From positions 110,756 to 174,755 of the forward strand of contig JAHBUC010000006.1 in the NCBI GenBank assembly GCA_019638275.1: a stretch of DNA of 64,000 bases, given 5' to 3'. The stretch's first letter is position 1. The number at the start of each line of letters is the position of its first letter. The translations under genes and the position numbers were made by a program. Source of the DNA: Cyclobacteriaceae bacterium (lineage in GTDB: Bacteria; Bacteroidota; Bacteroidia; Cytophagales; Cyclobacteriaceae). Below the pieces are notes generated by a model. It made no database searches. It was not told where the DNA came from and saw only the letters and a program-made list of their open reading frames with translations. Below, one piece after another: positions 28,097-38,500 of this stretch.

Positions 28097-30019
28097 ATGA
28101 AGTTAGATTCAAAAATTCCGGAAGGACCGCTTGCTGAAAAATGGACGAAGCACAAGTTTAATCTCAAGCTGGTTAACCCAGCCAACAAAAGAAAATATGA
28201 TGTGATTGTGGTGGGTACCGGTTTGGCCGGAGCTTCTGCAGCCGCATCACTTGCCGAACTTGGATACAACGTAAAAGCATTTTGCTTTCAGGATAGTCCG
28301 CGCAGGGCACACAGCATTGCCGCCCAGGGTGGAATCAACGCAGCAAAAAATTATCAGAATGATGGCGATAGTATTTATCGTCTGTTTTACGATACGATAA
28401 AAGGTGGCGACTATCGTGCACGCGAAGGCAACGTATATCGCCTGGCTGAAGTCAGTGTGAACATCATTGATCAGTGCGTGGCGCAAGGTGTTCCTTTTGC
28501 CCGCGAATATGGCGGATTGCTGGCAAACCGTTCATTCGGTGGCGCTCAGGTATCGCGTACATTTTATGCACGCGGCCAAACCGGACAGCAATTGTTATTG
28601 GGTGCATACTCAGCCATGAACCGCCAGATTGCCAATGGAAAGGTGAAGATGTATAACCGCACAGAAATGTTGGATGTGGTTATCGTGGATGGCAAAGCCC
28701 GTGGCATCATCACCCGCGATTTGCTAACCGGAAAAATTGAAGCACACAGCGCACACGCTGTATTGTTGTGTACGGGAGGATACGGTAACGTATTTTATTT
28801 ATCCACAAATGCAAAGGGATCAAATGTAACAGCTGCCTGGCGCGCCCATAAAAAAGGTGCATTGTTCGGCAATCCCTGTTATACGCAAATTCACCCAACC
28901 TGTATTCCGGTATCAGGCGATCACCAATCGAAGCTTACACTGATGTCAGAATCTTTGCGTAACGATGGTCGGGTGTGGGTACCAAAAATTGCCCGCCCCG
29001 GATTGAAGGCAAAAGATGCGGTAAACATTCCGGAATCAGAGCGTGATTATTTCCTGGAAAGACGATATCCTTCTTTCGGTAATCTTGTTCCCCGCGATGT
29101 AGCGTCTCGTAACGCTAAAATGGTTTGCGATGAAGGAAGAGGTGTTGGCGCTACCGGCCTGGCCGTGTTCCTCGATTTTTCGGATGCCATCAAGCGCGAT
29201 GGTAAAAAAACGATTGAGGCGAAATACGGAAACCTGTTCGACATGTATCAGCAAATTACCGGTGACAATCCGTATGAAGCGCCTATGATGATCTTCCCGG
29301 CTGTTCATTACACCATGGGCGGCCTTTGGGTTGATTATAATTTAATGACAACTGTTCCAGGCTTGTATGCATTAGGTGAGGCCAACTTCTCTGATCATGG
29401 TGCCAACCGATTGGGTGCAAGTGCGCTGATGCAAGGCTTGGCCGATGGTTATTTTGTTATTCCATATACCATTGGTGATTACCTGGCCGGTATGCCAAAC
29501 GAAAAAGTGAGCACCGACCGTGCTGAGTTTAAAGAAGCGATGGATCAGGCAACCAGCAGACTCAATACATTGGTAAATGTTAAAGGAACCAAAACCGTAG
29601 ATGAGTTTCATCGCGAGCTTGGTTTAACCATGTGGGAATACTGCGGCATGTCGAGGAATGAATCTGGATTAAAAACAGCCAAACAAAAAATTCAAGGCAT
29701 TAAAGAAGAGTTTTGGAAGAATGTTAAAATTCTGGGCAGCGCCAATGAATTGAATATGGAACTTGAGAAAGCCAATCGTGTGGCCGATTTTATTGAGCTG
29801 GGCGAACTGATGGTGGATGATGCCTTGAGCCGTGCCGAGTCTTGCGGTGGTCATTTCCGCGAGGAGTCAGCCACTGAAGATGGTGAAGCAAAGCGCAATG
29901 ATGATCAGTATGCGTATGTGTCGGCCTGGGAATACAAAGGGGATAACCAGCCTGAAGTATTGCACAAGGAAACGCTTGTTTTTGAAAATGTAAAACTTAC
30001 TCAACGTAGCTATAAGTAA
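28097..30019 (+). CDS. sdhA: Succinate dehydrogenase/fumarate reductase flavoprotein subunit
   Basis: A 640-residue catalytic subunit. The FAD-binding motif [19 protein letters not shown] is near the N-terminus, and the covalent FAD attachment His is in [15 protein letters not shown]. The active-site region [12 protein letters not shown] and the C-terminal FAD contact [25 protein letters not shown] are intact. It oxidises succinate to fumarate in the citric acid cycle. It lies 1 nt before sdhB. The longer b558-family length with an insertion is normal for this type. Confidence 0.96.
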   Translation: MKLDSKIPEGPLAEKWTKHKFNLKLVNPANKRKYDVIVVGTGLAGASAAASLAELGYNVKAFCFQDSPRRAHSIAAQGGINAAKNYQNDGDSIYRLFYDTIKGGDYRAREGNVYRLAEVSVNIIDQCVAQGVPFAREYGGLLANRSFGGAQVSRTFYARGQTGQQLLLGAYSAMNRQIANGKVKMYNRTEMLDVVIVDGKARGIITRDLLTGKIEAHSAHAVLLCTGGYGNVFYLSTNAKGSNVTAAWRAHKKGALFGNPCYTQIHPTCIPVSGDHQSKLTLMSESLRNDGRVWVPKIARPGLKAKDAVNIPESERDYFLERRYPSFGNLVPRDVASRNAKMVCDEGRGVGATGLAVFLDFSDAIKRDGKKTIEAKYGNLFDMYQQITGDNPYEAPMMIFPAVHYTMGGLWVDYNLMTTVPGLYALGEANFSDHGANRLGASALMQGLADGYFVIPYTIGDYLAGMPNEKVSTDRAEFKEAMDQATSRLNTLVNVKGTKTVDEFHRELGLTMWEYCGMSRNESGLKTAKQKIQGIKEEFWKNVKILGSANELNMELEKANRVADFIELGELMVDDALSRAESCGGHFREESATEDGEAKRNDDQYAYVSAWEYKGDNQPEVLHKETLVFENVKLTQRSYK

Positions 30020-30020
30020 C

Positions 30021-30788
30021 ATGAAAGTAACGCTGAAGATATGGCGTCAGAAAAATACATCTGACAAAGGAGGATTCAAGACCTATCAACTTGATCACGC
30101 CTCTCCGGATATGTCGTTTTTGGAGATGTTGGATGTGCTGAACACCGACCTGATTAAAAAAGGAGAGGAGCCTGTTCATTTTGATCACGATTGCCGGGAA
30201 GGCATTTGCGGTATGTGCTCGCTTTATATTAATGGAAGGCCGCATGGACCGTTACAAACTACAACCTGTCAGCTGCACATGCGCAGTTTTAAAGATGGGG
30301 AGACCATCACCATTGAACCCTGGCGTGCAAAATCATTTCCGGTAATTAAAGATTTGGTGGTTGATCGAACAGCGTTTGATCGCATTCAACAAGCCGGAGG
30401 TTATGTTTCCGTGAATACCGGTGGTGTTCCGGATGCAAATGAGATCCCCATTCCAAAAAAGATTGCAGATGAAGCATTCGATGCGGCAACCTGTATCGGT
30501 TGCGGTGCCTGCGTGGCCGCTTGTAAAAATGCATCGGCTATGTTGTTTGTGAGCGCCAAAGTTTCGCAGTTTGCGTTGTTGCCACAGGGAAAACCCGAGC
30601 GAAAGGAACGTGTAGAGCGCATGGTGGCACAGATGGATGCTGAAGGTTTCGGATCATGCACCAATACAAAAGCCTGTGAAGCCGAATGCCCGAAAGGCAT
30701 CAGCGTAACAAACATTGCACGTATGAACCGCGAGTATTATTCATCGATGGCGAGTTCGTATGAATGGCAAGTAGGGGGAGGAGAATAA
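30021..30788 (+). CDS. sdhB: Succinate dehydrogenase/fumarate reductase iron-sulphur subunit
   Basis: A 255-residue electron-transfer subunit. The [2Fe-2S] cluster ligands are in CREGICGMC with a later C (TTTCQLH); the [4Fe-4S] and [3Fe-4S] ligands are in [11 protein letters not shown] and [12 protein letters not shown]. It links the flavin in SdhA to the haems in SdhC. Last gene of the operon, ending 23 nt before a strong terminator. Confidence 0.96.
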   Translation: MKVTLKIWRQKNTSDKGGFKTYQLDHASPDMSFLEMLDVLNTDLIKKGEEPVHFDHDCREGICGMCSLYINGRPHGPLQTTTCQLHMRSFKDGETITIEPWRAKSFPVIKDLVVDRTAFDRIQQAGGYVSVNTGGVPDANEIPIPKKIADEAFDAATCIGCGACVAACKNASAMLFVSAKVSQFALLPQGKPERKERVERMVAQMDAEGFGSCTNTKACEAECPKGISVTNIARMNREYYSSMASSYEWQVGGGE

Positions 30789-30810
30789 AATTGAATAGCA
30801 GATAAAACAA

Positions 30811-30838
30811 AAGGCCCCGATTCATTCGGGGCTTTTTG
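30811..30838 (+). terminator. Rho-independent terminator of sdhCAB
   Basis: AGGCCCCGA-TTCAT-TCGGGGCTT is an 8-9 bp GC-rich stem with a 5-nt loop followed by TTTTTG, 23 nt after the sdhB stop. Confidence 0.9.
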
Positions 30839-30854
30839 TTTTAAATACAAGATT

Positions 30855-31140
30855 TCGCTCTCCGGAGCTTGAGTTTGCAACAACTGGTACGTTTTTCCAT
30901 AACTCCACTCCTGCTAAGGAGGGGCCGGGGGTGGTTATTTACTAGTTACTTTTTCTTAAATGAGATGCCGCTCCTACGGAGCTCAATATTGAATATGATT
31001 TTCTTCCAATAAGATGTCGCTCCTCTGGAGCTTGAGTTTGCAACAACTGGTACGTTTTACTCCCCTCCTGATAAGGAGGGGTTAGGGGTGGTTATTTACT
31101 ATTTGTTTTCTCTTAAGTAACGTGCCGCTCCTACGGAGTT
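30855..31140. repeat. Tandem ~125-nt direct repeat in a gene-free stretch
   Basis: Units at 30855-30982 and 31017-31140 both hold GAGCTTGAGTTTGCAACAAC, TGGTACGTTTT, CCTCCTG.TAAGGAGGGG and GGGGTGGTTATTTACTA, and both end in GCCGCTCCTACGGAG. The CTCC..GGAG palindrome recurs at about 5431-5451. No gene is visible from 30789 to 31150; these are dispersed repeats of the host chromosome. Confidence 0.7.
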
Positions 31141-31150
31141 TCTTTGAATT

Positions 31151-31654
31151 TCAATTGCTCTTGCACACTCCTATGCTGGCTCTGCCGCTGGCAGCATCCA
31201 ACGCAGCTTTTCCAATATTTCCTGCTGCAAGAATTATATCCCTTTCCGGACCGCTTTCACCCAAATGAATTTTTATGCAGGCATTTATATCCACCAGTTC
31301 GGCATAGGTGACAGGCGTCTCATCGGCTAATTGTTTAACGATGGTTTCACTTTTTCCATTGGCAGCATTAATTGGATTCAACAATGCGGCAACATCTGCA
31401 TCCGCTTCGCTGATATTACCAAGATGCAAGTGCACGGGCAATTGAGCGGTTCCCTCTGTTCCCGTAAGGTTAATTACCACATGGGCTGAACCATCGATGC
31501 GTTCTTTAATAACGACTACACCGCTAATGGCATACACCGATCCCGCCTGTAAAGCATAGGTTACTTCATTACCGGTAAATTCTCCTGCCGGCTGCTCACT
31601 TTCCTGGCATCCGAAGATGGCCAATCCCAATACCAATGCTGCTAACTTTTTCAT
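31151..31654 (-). CDS. Lipoprotein of unknown function, CHRD-like
   Basis: About 167 residues from MKKLAALVLGLAIFGC, which has a lipobox. The mature region includes SGSVYAISGVVVIKERIDGSAHVVINLTGTEG-type repeats and LPVHLHLGN, a histidine-rich patch that resembles the CHRD fold or the superoxide-dismutase-like beta sandwich; copper binding is possible but unproved. Two cysteines (INACIKI and IGVCKSN) could form a disulphide. Convergent with the repeat region and divergent from the LPP20 gene. Confidence 0.7.
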   Translation of the reverse strand: MKKLAALVLGLAIFGCQESEQPAGEFTGNEVTYALQAGSVYAISGVVVIKERIDGSAHVVINLTGTEGTAQLPVHLHLGNISEADADVAALLNPINAANGKSETIVKQLADETPVTYAELVDINACIKIHLGESGPERDIILAAGNIGKAALDAASGRASIGVCKSN

Positions 31655-31792
31655 GCTGTCCACTAATTTTAGCCCTAATTTAAAATATCTGCGACCAATA
31701 CTATAGCGATTTTAGGTTAGATTTGCTTCACCCGCTTAAAATTGGCACAGAAGTAGCATTAGTCTAAACGCATCAAAACGACCAAAAATTTC

Positions 31793-33154
31793 GTGAATCG
31801 CATATTTCTATTCCTGATTCTTGTTTTCGCGTCTTGCAGCCCAAAAGTGCAGGTGGTTGATTCGAGACCAGCCTGGCTTACCGGCCAACTAAACGAACCC
31901 AGGTACTACACCGGGGTTGGCCACAGTGCAAAGGATGGTTCCAATAATTATGTTCAGGCAGCCAAGAAAAGTGCATTGGATGATCTGGTTTCGCAAATAA
32001 AAGTTACCGTTTCCAGTACCTCTATACTTAGTGTGTTCGAACAAGACCGGAAAGAATTTCGGGAAAAATATGAGCAAATCATTCAAACCGAGGTGGCTGA
32101 TGAAATTGAGGAATTTGAACAGGCTGGCGCCTATGAAGATGACCGCAACTACTGGGTTTATTACCGGTTATCGAAAGAGCGTTACCGGCAAATAAAAGAA
32201 GAACAAAAGCGCAATGCCGTAATTCTGGCAACTGATTTTGTTAACAAAGCACGAAAAGCGGAACAAGCAGGTTCCCGCCTTCAGGCAATCGGGTTCTATT
32301 TTCAGGCATTACGCAGTGTGGAGAAATACCTGGGTGAAGCAATTCCTGTTAAGATTGATGACCGGGAAGTTCTGTTAACCAATGAAATCTATGCATCCAT
32401 AAAGGGGCTGTTGGATAAAATTCAGATTCAGATCGATCCTGTTGAACTCATGATTAACCGCAGGTTAAACCTGAATGCCCAACCTGTAACGGTGCAGGTA
32501 ATGTATACAGACATTCGCCAGCCAGCTGCTAATTTCCCCCTAACGGCAGCATTTGAAAAGGGCAGTGGCGAAGTATTTCCGGATTACATTACGGATGAAA
32601 ACGGCCAGGCAAAAATTTTGATTAGCAAAATTGCTTCACGCGAACTGGAACAAACCGTAGGGGTAAAATTGAACCTGGATGCCATCAGCGGAACATCCGG
32701 TTCGCCTGTTTACAAGTTGATTGCCGCAACTTTAAATGCTCCATCAACCAAAACTATTCTGAAAGTTCAGCGACCGGTGGTGTACCTCACTTCCAATGAA
32801 AAGTCGTTGGGCATTTTGAAGAACAGCACCCAGATTTCAAACCGACTTAAAAACCTGTTAACCAATGCAGGCTTCGAATTTTCAACCGACAGCAAATCAG
32901 CCGACCTGCTAATGGAGGTTGTATCCGATTCAGAAAAGGGTTCAATTTCCGGAAGCATCTACATAACCTTTTTAACCGGGGTTATCCGGGTAACGGAAGC
33001 AAGGGAAGGGCGGGTTATCTACGCCACAACACTTGATCGCATTAAGGGCTATGGTCTCGATTATGACCGATCGAGCCAGGATGCCTATAACAAGGCCATT
33101 GAAACCCTTGAAAAGGAGCGTATGACCGAACTATTAAATAACGTTTTACAATAA
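31793..33154 (+). CDS. LPP20-family lipoprotein
   Basis: A 453-residue exported protein starting at a GTG (MNRIFLFLILVFASC), with a lipobox at Cys15. It has the LPP20 region RPAWLTGQLNEPRYYTGVGHSAKDGS, then SALDDLVSQIKVTVSSTS, and a helical NYWVYYRLSKERYRQIKEEQKRNA segment. A central Ig-like beta region and a C-terminal SADLLMEVVSDSEKG domain resemble TolB-N or CsgG-like parts. It likely sits at the outer membrane. The next gene is a shorter protein with the same LPP20-like core, pointing to a functional pair. Confidence 0.8.
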   Translation: MNRIFLFLILVFASCSPKVQVVDSRPAWLTGQLNEPRYYTGVGHSAKDGSNNYVQAAKKSALDDLVSQIKVTVSSTSILSVFEQDRKEFREKYEQIIQTEVADEIEEFEQAGAYEDDRNYWVYYRLSKERYRQIKEEQKRNAVILATDFVNKARKAEQAGSRLQAIGFYFQALRSVEKYLGEAIPVKIDDREVLLTNEIYASIKGLLDKIQIQIDPVELMINRRLNLNAQPVTVQVMYTDIRQPAANFPLTAAFEKGSGEVFPDYITDENGQAKILISKIASRELEQTVGVKLNLDAISGTSGSPVYKLIAATLNAPSTKTILKVQRPVVYLTSNEKSLGILKNSTQISNRLKNLLTNAGFEFSTDSKSADLLMEVVSDSEKGSISGSIYITFLTGVIRVTEAREGRVIYATTLDRIKGYGLDYDRSSQDAYNKAIETLEKERMTELLNNVLQ

Positions 33155-33222
33155 ATTAAGGGGCTTTACTTAAATTGGTCTTAAAATTGTAAGACTATAG
33201 TTGAAACCAAAAATTGATCTAT

Positions 33223-33789
33223 ATGAAAAAGTTATCGTACTCAACCCTTATGCTGTTTGCCCTCGCTGGTGCGTTGATGGTTGGCTGTAAGGGGAAACAG
33301 AAATTACCTAAGGGGGAAACAGAAGTAAATATTCCCTGCTCGGGTTCAGATTACTTCACCAATAAGAATTTCTTCCGTGCCAATTCATTGGGTGAGAGCT
33401 CTGACCTGGTGGTGTCCAAGAAAAAAGCTATGGATAATGCCCGCGCAGAACTGGCTGCGGCTATCGAGTCAACCGTTAAAACGGTAACCGACAACTATGT
33501 TAACTCACGTGAGTTCAACAACCGCGAAGATCTGGAAGAGCGTTTTGAGCAGTTGAACAGAACCATTGTAAATCAAACCTTGTCGGGCATCAAGATGATC
33601 TGCGAAAAGCAGGTGCAGACCAGCCAGGGTGGCTACAGAACCTATGTTGCAATTGAGCTTTCCGCTAGCGATATTGTACAGAAATACAACGAAAACCTTT
33701 CGAAGGACGAGCGTCTGAAGATCGACTACGACTATGAAAAGTTTAAGGAGACCTTCGATAAGGAAATGGAAAAAATGGGCAACCGTTAA
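33223..33789 (+). CDS. Short LPP20-like lipoprotein
   Basis: About 188 residues from ATG 33223 (MKKLSYSTLMLFALAGALMVGC, lipobox). The mature part has CSGSDYFTNKNFFRANSLGES and KKAMDNARAELAAAIESTVKTVTDNY, matching the helix-rich core of the LPP20 protein upstream, and ends in a charged helix. It lies 68 nt after that gene and has its own terminator, so the two are probably one operon. Role in the envelope unknown. Confidence 0.8.
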   Translation: MKKLSYSTLMLFALAGALMVGCKGKQKLPKGETEVNIPCSGSDYFTNKNFFRANSLGESSDLVVSKKKAMDNARAELAAAIESTVKTVTDNYVNSREFNNREDLEERFEQLNRTIVNQTLSGIKMICEKQVQTSQGGYRTYVAIELSASDIVQKYNENLSKDERLKIDYDYEKFKETFDKEMEKMGNR

Positions 33790-33814
33790 CGCGATCCTCT
33801 TAATAGAACTCCAG

Positions 33815-33846
33815 TCCTCCCAGAAACACCTGGGAGGATTTTTTTT
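33815..33846 (+). terminator. Rho-independent terminator of the LPP20 operon
   Basis: TCCTCCCAG-AAACAC-CTGGGAGGA is a perfect 9-bp stem followed by TTTTTTTT, 26 nt after the stop codon. Confidence 0.93.
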
Positions 33847-33967
33847 GCCTTTCCGGTTTATGTTAAATCTATGTTACCGCTGACATAAATCAGACTTAGT
33901 TGGCCACATTTGGTTAGGTGAATTCATCGATTTTCTGCAAATTTCAGTACTAAAAAAAATTTCACTC

Positions 33968-34792
33968 ATGTTGAACATCCTTGTTCCCACCGATTTTTCT
34001 GATTTGTCTAAGGTAGCCATTCGCTATGCCGTAAACATGGCCAAAAAAATGAAAGGCAAAGTTACGCTGCTTCATGTTATTGATACTGCGCAGCACGCCT
34101 CAAGCATGAGGTTGCGCCTTAGTTCGTTGATCGATGAACTGGTGAAAATGGCTGAAGAGGATTTTGAATCTGTTTTGGCTGAGGCTAATAAATCCAATAA
34201 AGGTGGTAAACCGATTAAGCATTCCATTGAGTTGGGATCTTCCTTTGTTGATGCTGTAGCGCGATATGCCAAAAAGAATAAGTCAAATCTGATCATCATT
34301 GGAACGCACGGAGCTTCGGGTTTAAAAAAGGTGGTGATGGGAAGCAATGCAGCATCCTTATTGGAGGCAAGCAGTATTCCGGTGTTGGCTATTCCGGCCG
34401 AGGCAACCTTTAAAAAGTTTAAGTCGGTAGTGTACGCAACCGATTTATTAAATATTTCCAAGGAGTTTAAAGCCATGCTCTCCATTGTGAGCAATGAAAA
34501 ACCAATGATTCATATTATTCATGTGGCTCCCGATAAAAAGGCTGCTACGTTAGCGGAAGATAAGATTGATAAAGTGGTAGTAAAATCTGGTTACAGAAAT
34601 GTTTTGGTGCGCGTGTTGGTAAATGAAAACACTCCGGCTGCTATCAGTAATTATGTAAAGAAGCTGAAGGTGGATATGCTCACTATGTTTCCGCACAAGC
34701 ACGGCTTTTTTGAAAGACTGTTTAAGCCCAGCGTAACCCGGCAACTGAGTTTTTTGAACAGTGCACCACTGCTCGCGTATAAAAGCAAGTGA
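33968..34792 (+). CDS. Tandem universal stress protein
   Basis: A 274-residue protein of two UspA-type domains. Domain 1 starts NILVPTDFSDLSKVAIRYAVNMA and has the ATP-binding motif IIGTHGASGLKKVVMGSNAASLLEAS. Domain 2 is degenerate (VVYATDLLN-like start, no G2xG9G(S/T) motif; ends FPHKHGFFERLFKPSVTRQ), as is usual in two-domain Bacteroidota Usp proteins. It helps survival under starvation or stress in known cases. Convergent with asnS, 11 nt away. Confidence 0.92.
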   Translation: MLNILVPTDFSDLSKVAIRYAVNMAKKMKGKVTLLHVIDTAQHASSMRLRLSSLIDELVKMAEEDFESVLAEANKSNKGGKPIKHSIELGSSFVDAVARYAKKNKSNLIIIGTHGASGLKKVVMGSNAASLLEASSIPVLAIPAEATFKKFKSVVYATDLLNISKEFKAMLSIVSNEKPMIHIIHVAPDKKAATLAEDKIDKVVVKSGYRNVLVRVLVNENTPAAISNYVKKLKVDMLTMFPHKHGFFERLFKPSVTRQLSFLNSAPLLAYKSK

Positions 34793-34803
34793 TTGCTAAG
34801 CGA

Positions 34804-36237
34804 TTAGAATTCAGCATTACCCGGGAAACGCGGGAAAGGAATTACATCGCGAATGTTGGTCATACCCGTTACAAATAAAATCAGGCGTTCGAAGCCCAGG
34901 CCAAACCCACTATGTGGAGCAGATCCAAACTTGCGGAGCTCCAGGTACCACCACAATTCTTTTTCCGGTAAGCCCATCTCCTGTACGCGTTTCAGCAGGT
35001 TATCATAACGTTCTTCACGTTGCGAACCACCAATGATTTCCCCAATGCCGGGAAAGAGAACATCCATGGCTGCCACCGTTTTTCCATCTTCATTCTGGCG
35101 CATGTAAAATGCCTTGATGGCAGCGGGATAGTTGTATAGAATAACAGGCTTTTTGAAATGCTTTTCAACCAGGTAGCGTTCGTGTTCCGATTGCAAGTCA
35201 ACGCCCCAGTTTTCAATCAGGTATTGAAATTTCTTTTTCTTGTTTGGATTGGAGTTTCGCAAGATATCGAATGCTTCGGTGTATGAAAGTTTTTGAAACT
35301 CATTCTCCACTACAAACTTCAGGCGGTCAATCAAACCCAACTCGCTGCGTTGATCCTGCGGTTTCGATTGCTCTTCTTCTTTAGCGCGTTTATCCAAAAA
35401 TTCAAGGTCTTCTGCGCAATGATCAAGCGCATATTGGCACAGGTATTTCAAAAAAGCCTCTGCAAGCTCCATGTTATCATGGATGTCGTAGAAAGCCATT
35501 TCGGGTTCAATCATCCAGAACTCGGCCAGGTGGCGGGTTGTGTTTGAGTTTTCCGCACGAAAGGTCGGGCCGAATGTATACGTTTCAGACAACGCCAGGG
35601 CGTAGGTTTCAACTTCCAGTTGTCCGGATACGGTGAGGTTTGTCTCGCGACCGAAAAAATCTTCTTTCACATCAATGTGTCCATGCTCATCGCGTGGAGG
35701 TTTGTTCATGTCGAGCGTAGTAACGCGGAACATGGCCCCAGCGCCTTCTGCATCCGAGCCTGTGATAATGGGGGTGTGTATATAATAGAATCCGCGATCG
35801 TTAAAGAATTTGTGAACAGCAAAAGCCATGGCATGACGCACACGCATCACCGCTCCAAAGGTGTTGGTGCGGGCACGCAAGTGCGCAATCTCACGAAGAA
35901 ACTCAAGCGAATGTTTTTTAGGCTGAAGCGGATATTTCTCCGGATCGCTGTCCCCCAGTATTTCAAGCGCTTGTACGCGCAGTTCTACCGGCTGGCCTTT
36001 TGCAGGAGAGGGAACGAGTTCTCCGGTAACGAAAAGGCATGCACCAGTGGTGATGCGCTTTAATGTGCCCTCATCCACTGAGTTCAAAGCAACCACCGCC
36101 TGAAGGTTCTGGATGGTTGATCCGTCATTCAGGGAAATGAACTGATTGTTGCGGAACGTACGTACCCACCCCTTTACAACAACGGATTGGCCCTTGGGCT
36201 CCACAGTAAGCAATTCTTTTATCTTGGTGCGCTTCAT
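34804..36237 (-). CDS. asnS: Asparagine--tRNA ligase
   Basis: A 477-residue class II aminoacyl-tRNA synthetase. The N-terminal OB-fold anticodon-binding domain ([22 protein letters not shown]) precedes the catalytic core: [10 protein letters not shown].., the motif 2 region [22 protein letters not shown], and motif 3 [27 protein letters not shown]. Ending in PGNAEF is typical of AsnRS. It charges tRNA-Asn directly. Divergent from rpoN across a 165-nt gap. Confidence 0.97.
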   Translation of the reverse strand: MKRTKIKELLTVEPKGQSVVVKGWVRTFRNNQFISLNDGSTIQNLQAVVALNSVDEGTLKRITTGACLFVTGELVPSPAKGQPVELRVQALEILGDSDPEKYPLQPKKHSLEFLREIAHLRARTNTFGAVMRVRHAMAFAVHKFFNDRGFYYIHTPIITGSDAEGAGAMFRVTTLDMNKPPRDEHGHIDVKEDFFGRETNLTVSGQLEVETYALALSETYTFGPTFRAENSNTTRHLAEFWMIEPEMAFYDIHDNMELAEAFLKYLCQYALDHCAEDLEFLDKRAKEEEQSKPQDQRSELGLIDRLKFVVENEFQKLSYTEAFDILRNSNPNKKKKFQYLIENWGVDLQSEHERYLVEKHFKKPVILYNYPAAIKAFYMRQNEDGKTVAAMDVLFPGIGEIIGGSQREERYDNLLKRVQEMGLPEKELWWYLELRKFGSAPHSGFGLGFERLILFVTGMTNIRDVIPFPRFPGNAEF

Positions 36238-36402
36238 AACTCAAATGGAATGAGGCGCAAAAAACGACAATTTGTAAGTTTTATCAAAAGGGTTCCGGAT
36301 TGTTCTGGTTGGGGGATGCAGGCCACATATTAAATTTTAAGGTACAGGCCGAATTGATAAATTTGTGACAGATGAATTGACATCTGGAAATCGAGAACGT
36401 GC

Positions 36403-37857
36403 ATGCAGAAACTAGGGTTAAACCAATCGTTACAACAAAAGCTGTCGCCACAGCAGATTCAGTTCATCAAGCTGCTACAGGTGCCTACAGCCGAGCTGGA
36501 AAGCCGCATTGAGGAGGAGTTGGAAATAAACCCCGCTTTGGAAGAGGGTGGAGATGACAACCAGCAGGAGCGTACAGAAAATGATGATGATTACCAGGAA
36601 ACATCGGGCAGCGAGGAGGAGGTAGACATTACCGATTACCTGCGCGATGACGAATACAGCAGCTATAAGACGCAAAGCGATGGCGGGGGCGATGATGATG
36701 ACGACCGTGAAATGCCCATCCCGATGGGTACTTCATTACATGAACAACTGACCACCCAATTGGGGTATCTGGGTCTTAGCGAACATGAGGAGGCCATCGG
36801 AAAACAACTGATCGGAAGCATTGAAGCGGATGGATACATCCGGAGGGAACTTGAGGCTATTGTCAATGATCTGGCCTTTTCTCAGGGCATTGAAACCACA
36901 CTGGAAGAGGTTGAAAAGACTCTGAAAAGAATTCAGTCATTTGACCCACCGGGAATAGCTGCCCGCAACCTGCAGGAATGTTTGTTGCTGCAACTGGAGC
37001 GCATGGATAACGGCCATGATATTGATGTGGCGGTTGCCAGGCAAATACTCACCGAATGTTTTGATGAGTTTACCAAGAAACATTACCAGAAAATCCAGAA
37101 GAAGTTAGGAACAGAAGATGAGGAATTTGTGCGCGATGCAGTTGAGTTGATCGTGCGCCTTAACCCGAAACCGGGTAGCGGCAGTTCATCGGGTATGGTA
37201 AAAAACCAGGTGGTTATTCCGGATTATATCCTCACCAACAATAACGGAAAGATTGAGCTGGCCTTGAACTCGCGCAATGCGCCCGAGTTGCGCATCAGCA
37301 GGTCGTACACAGAAATGTTCAAAGCGTACGACAAAGGCGATAAGAAAGACAAGAAGTTGAAAGAGGCTGTAACGTTTGTGAAACAAAAGCTGGATGCAGC
37401 CAAATGGTTTATTGATGCCATAAAGCAACGCCAGCAAACGTTATTGAGAACCATGAAGGCCATTGTTGATTTTCAATACGATTTTTTTCAGGAGGGCGAT
37501 GAGACCAAACTTAAACCCATGATTCTGAAAGACATTGCGCAAATGATTAACATGGATATTTCTACCGTATCGCGAGTGGCCAGCAGCAAGTACGTGCAGA
37601 CGGATTTTGGAATTTACCCGTTGAAATATTTCTTCTCCGAAGGCATTACCACCGATACGGGTGAAGAGGTTAGTAGCCGTGAGGTAAAGAAAATTATTCA
37701 GGATATTATTGATGCTGAAGACAAAGGCAAACCCTTGTCGGATGATAAGCTGGAAAAAATCCTGAATGAAAAAGGGTACAACATTGCCCGCAGAACAGTA
37801 GCCAAATACCGCGAGCAGTTGAATATACCGGTGGCCCGTTTACGAAAAGAGTTGTAG
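36403..37857 (+). CDS. rpoN: RNA polymerase sigma-54 factor
   Basis: A 484-residue sigma-54. Region I is glutamine-rich (LNQSLQQKLSPQQIQFIKLLQVPT, contact with activators), followed by an acidic linker (residues 45-100, very rich in D/E), the core-binding domain with DPPGIAARNLQECLLLQL, the HTH region (MDISTVSRVASSKYVQTDFG), and the RpoN box ARRTVAKYREQLNIPVARLRK at the end. It directs polymerase to -24/-12 promoters with the help of AAA+ activators, none of which is seen here. The next gene begins 4 nt after its stop. Confidence 0.97.
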   Translation: MQKLGLNQSLQQKLSPQQIQFIKLLQVPTAELESRIEEELEINPALEEGGDDNQQERTENDDDYQETSGSEEEVDITDYLRDDEYSSYKTQSDGGGDDDDDREMPIPMGTSLHEQLTTQLGYLGLSEHEEAIGKQLIGSIEADGYIRRELEAIVNDLAFSQGIETTLEEVEKTLKRIQSFDPPGIAARNLQECLLLQLERMDNGHDIDVAVARQILTECFDEFTKKHYQKIQKKLGTEDEEFVRDAVELIVRLNPKPGSGSSSGMVKNQVVIPDYILTNNNGKIELALNSRNAPELRISRSYTEMFKAYDKGDKKDKKLKEAVTFVKQKLDAAKWFIDAIKQRQQTLLRTMKAIVDFQYDFFQEGDETKLKPMILKDIAQMINMDISTVSRVASSKYVQTDFGIYPLKYFFSEGITTDTGEEVSSREVKKIIQDIIDAEDKGKPLSDDKLEKILNEKGYNIARRTVAKYREQLNIPVARLRKEL

Positions 37858-37861
37858 CAAG

Positions 37862-38485
37862 GTGAATATAGTTGCGCGTGTTATTTCGGTAGTATTTCAT
37901 CCGTTATTGATGGCTACCTACATTGTTACCCTTTTGGCATTTTTATTCCCGGCCTCTTTATATCCAATTACTCCCGGATCGCGGAATTCATTTTTGCTTC
38001 TGTTATTCTTGATGACATTCTTACTTCCGGCAGTCAATATTGGTTTGTTCCGTTTACTTGGTGTTGTTAAAAGTATTTCGATGGAAGATCGGGAAGATCG
38101 GATTAAGCCATTTTTACTAATCACCATGCTTTATGGTGTTTTTACATGGATGCTTTACGCGAAAAGTAATCTTTCAATCGGGGATAATCTATTCAATTTA
38201 CTTTTGATTATTGATGCGCTGGTACTATTCTCCTTGCTCATAACCTTCTTCTACAAAGCCAGCATTCACAGTGTGGGCATCTGGGGTGTTATCGGAATTT
38301 TATTGCCGCTTAACAAGGTTATAGATGATTCCGCCATCTTTGTGGTTACGTTGGTTGCGCTGGTATTGGCTGGCGTGGTGATGTCGGCACGGTTGCAACT
38401 GAATGCGCACACCCCGCGTGAAGTGTTGGTGGGCGCAGTGTCAGGCTTTTCCATTGGTTTTTTTGGTATGCTACTTTTGTTTTGA
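37862..38485 (+). CDS. PAP2-like membrane protein
   Basis: A 207-residue integral membrane protein with about six helices, starting at GTG (MNIVARVISVVFHPLLMATYIV). The C-terminal SARLQLNAHTPREVLVGAVSG resembles the last motif of the PAP2 phosphatase superfamily, but the KX6RP and PSGH motifs are not recognisable, so activity is doubtful. It lies 4 nt after rpoN and 15 nt before the enoyl-CoA hydratase, an operon by spacing. A lipid-phosphatase-like role is a guess from fold only. Confidence 0.65.
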   Translation: MNIVARVISVVFHPLLMATYIVTLLAFLFPASLYPITPGSRNSFLLLLFLMTFLLPAVNIGLFRLLGVVKSISMEDREDRIKPFLLITMLYGVFTWMLYAKSNLSIGDNLFNLLLIIDALVLFSLLITFFYKASIHSVGIWGVIGILLPLNKVIDDSAIFVVTLVALVLAGVVMSARLQLNAHTPREVLVGAVSGFSIGFFGMLLLF

Positions 38486-38500
38486 TTAAACGATAGAATT

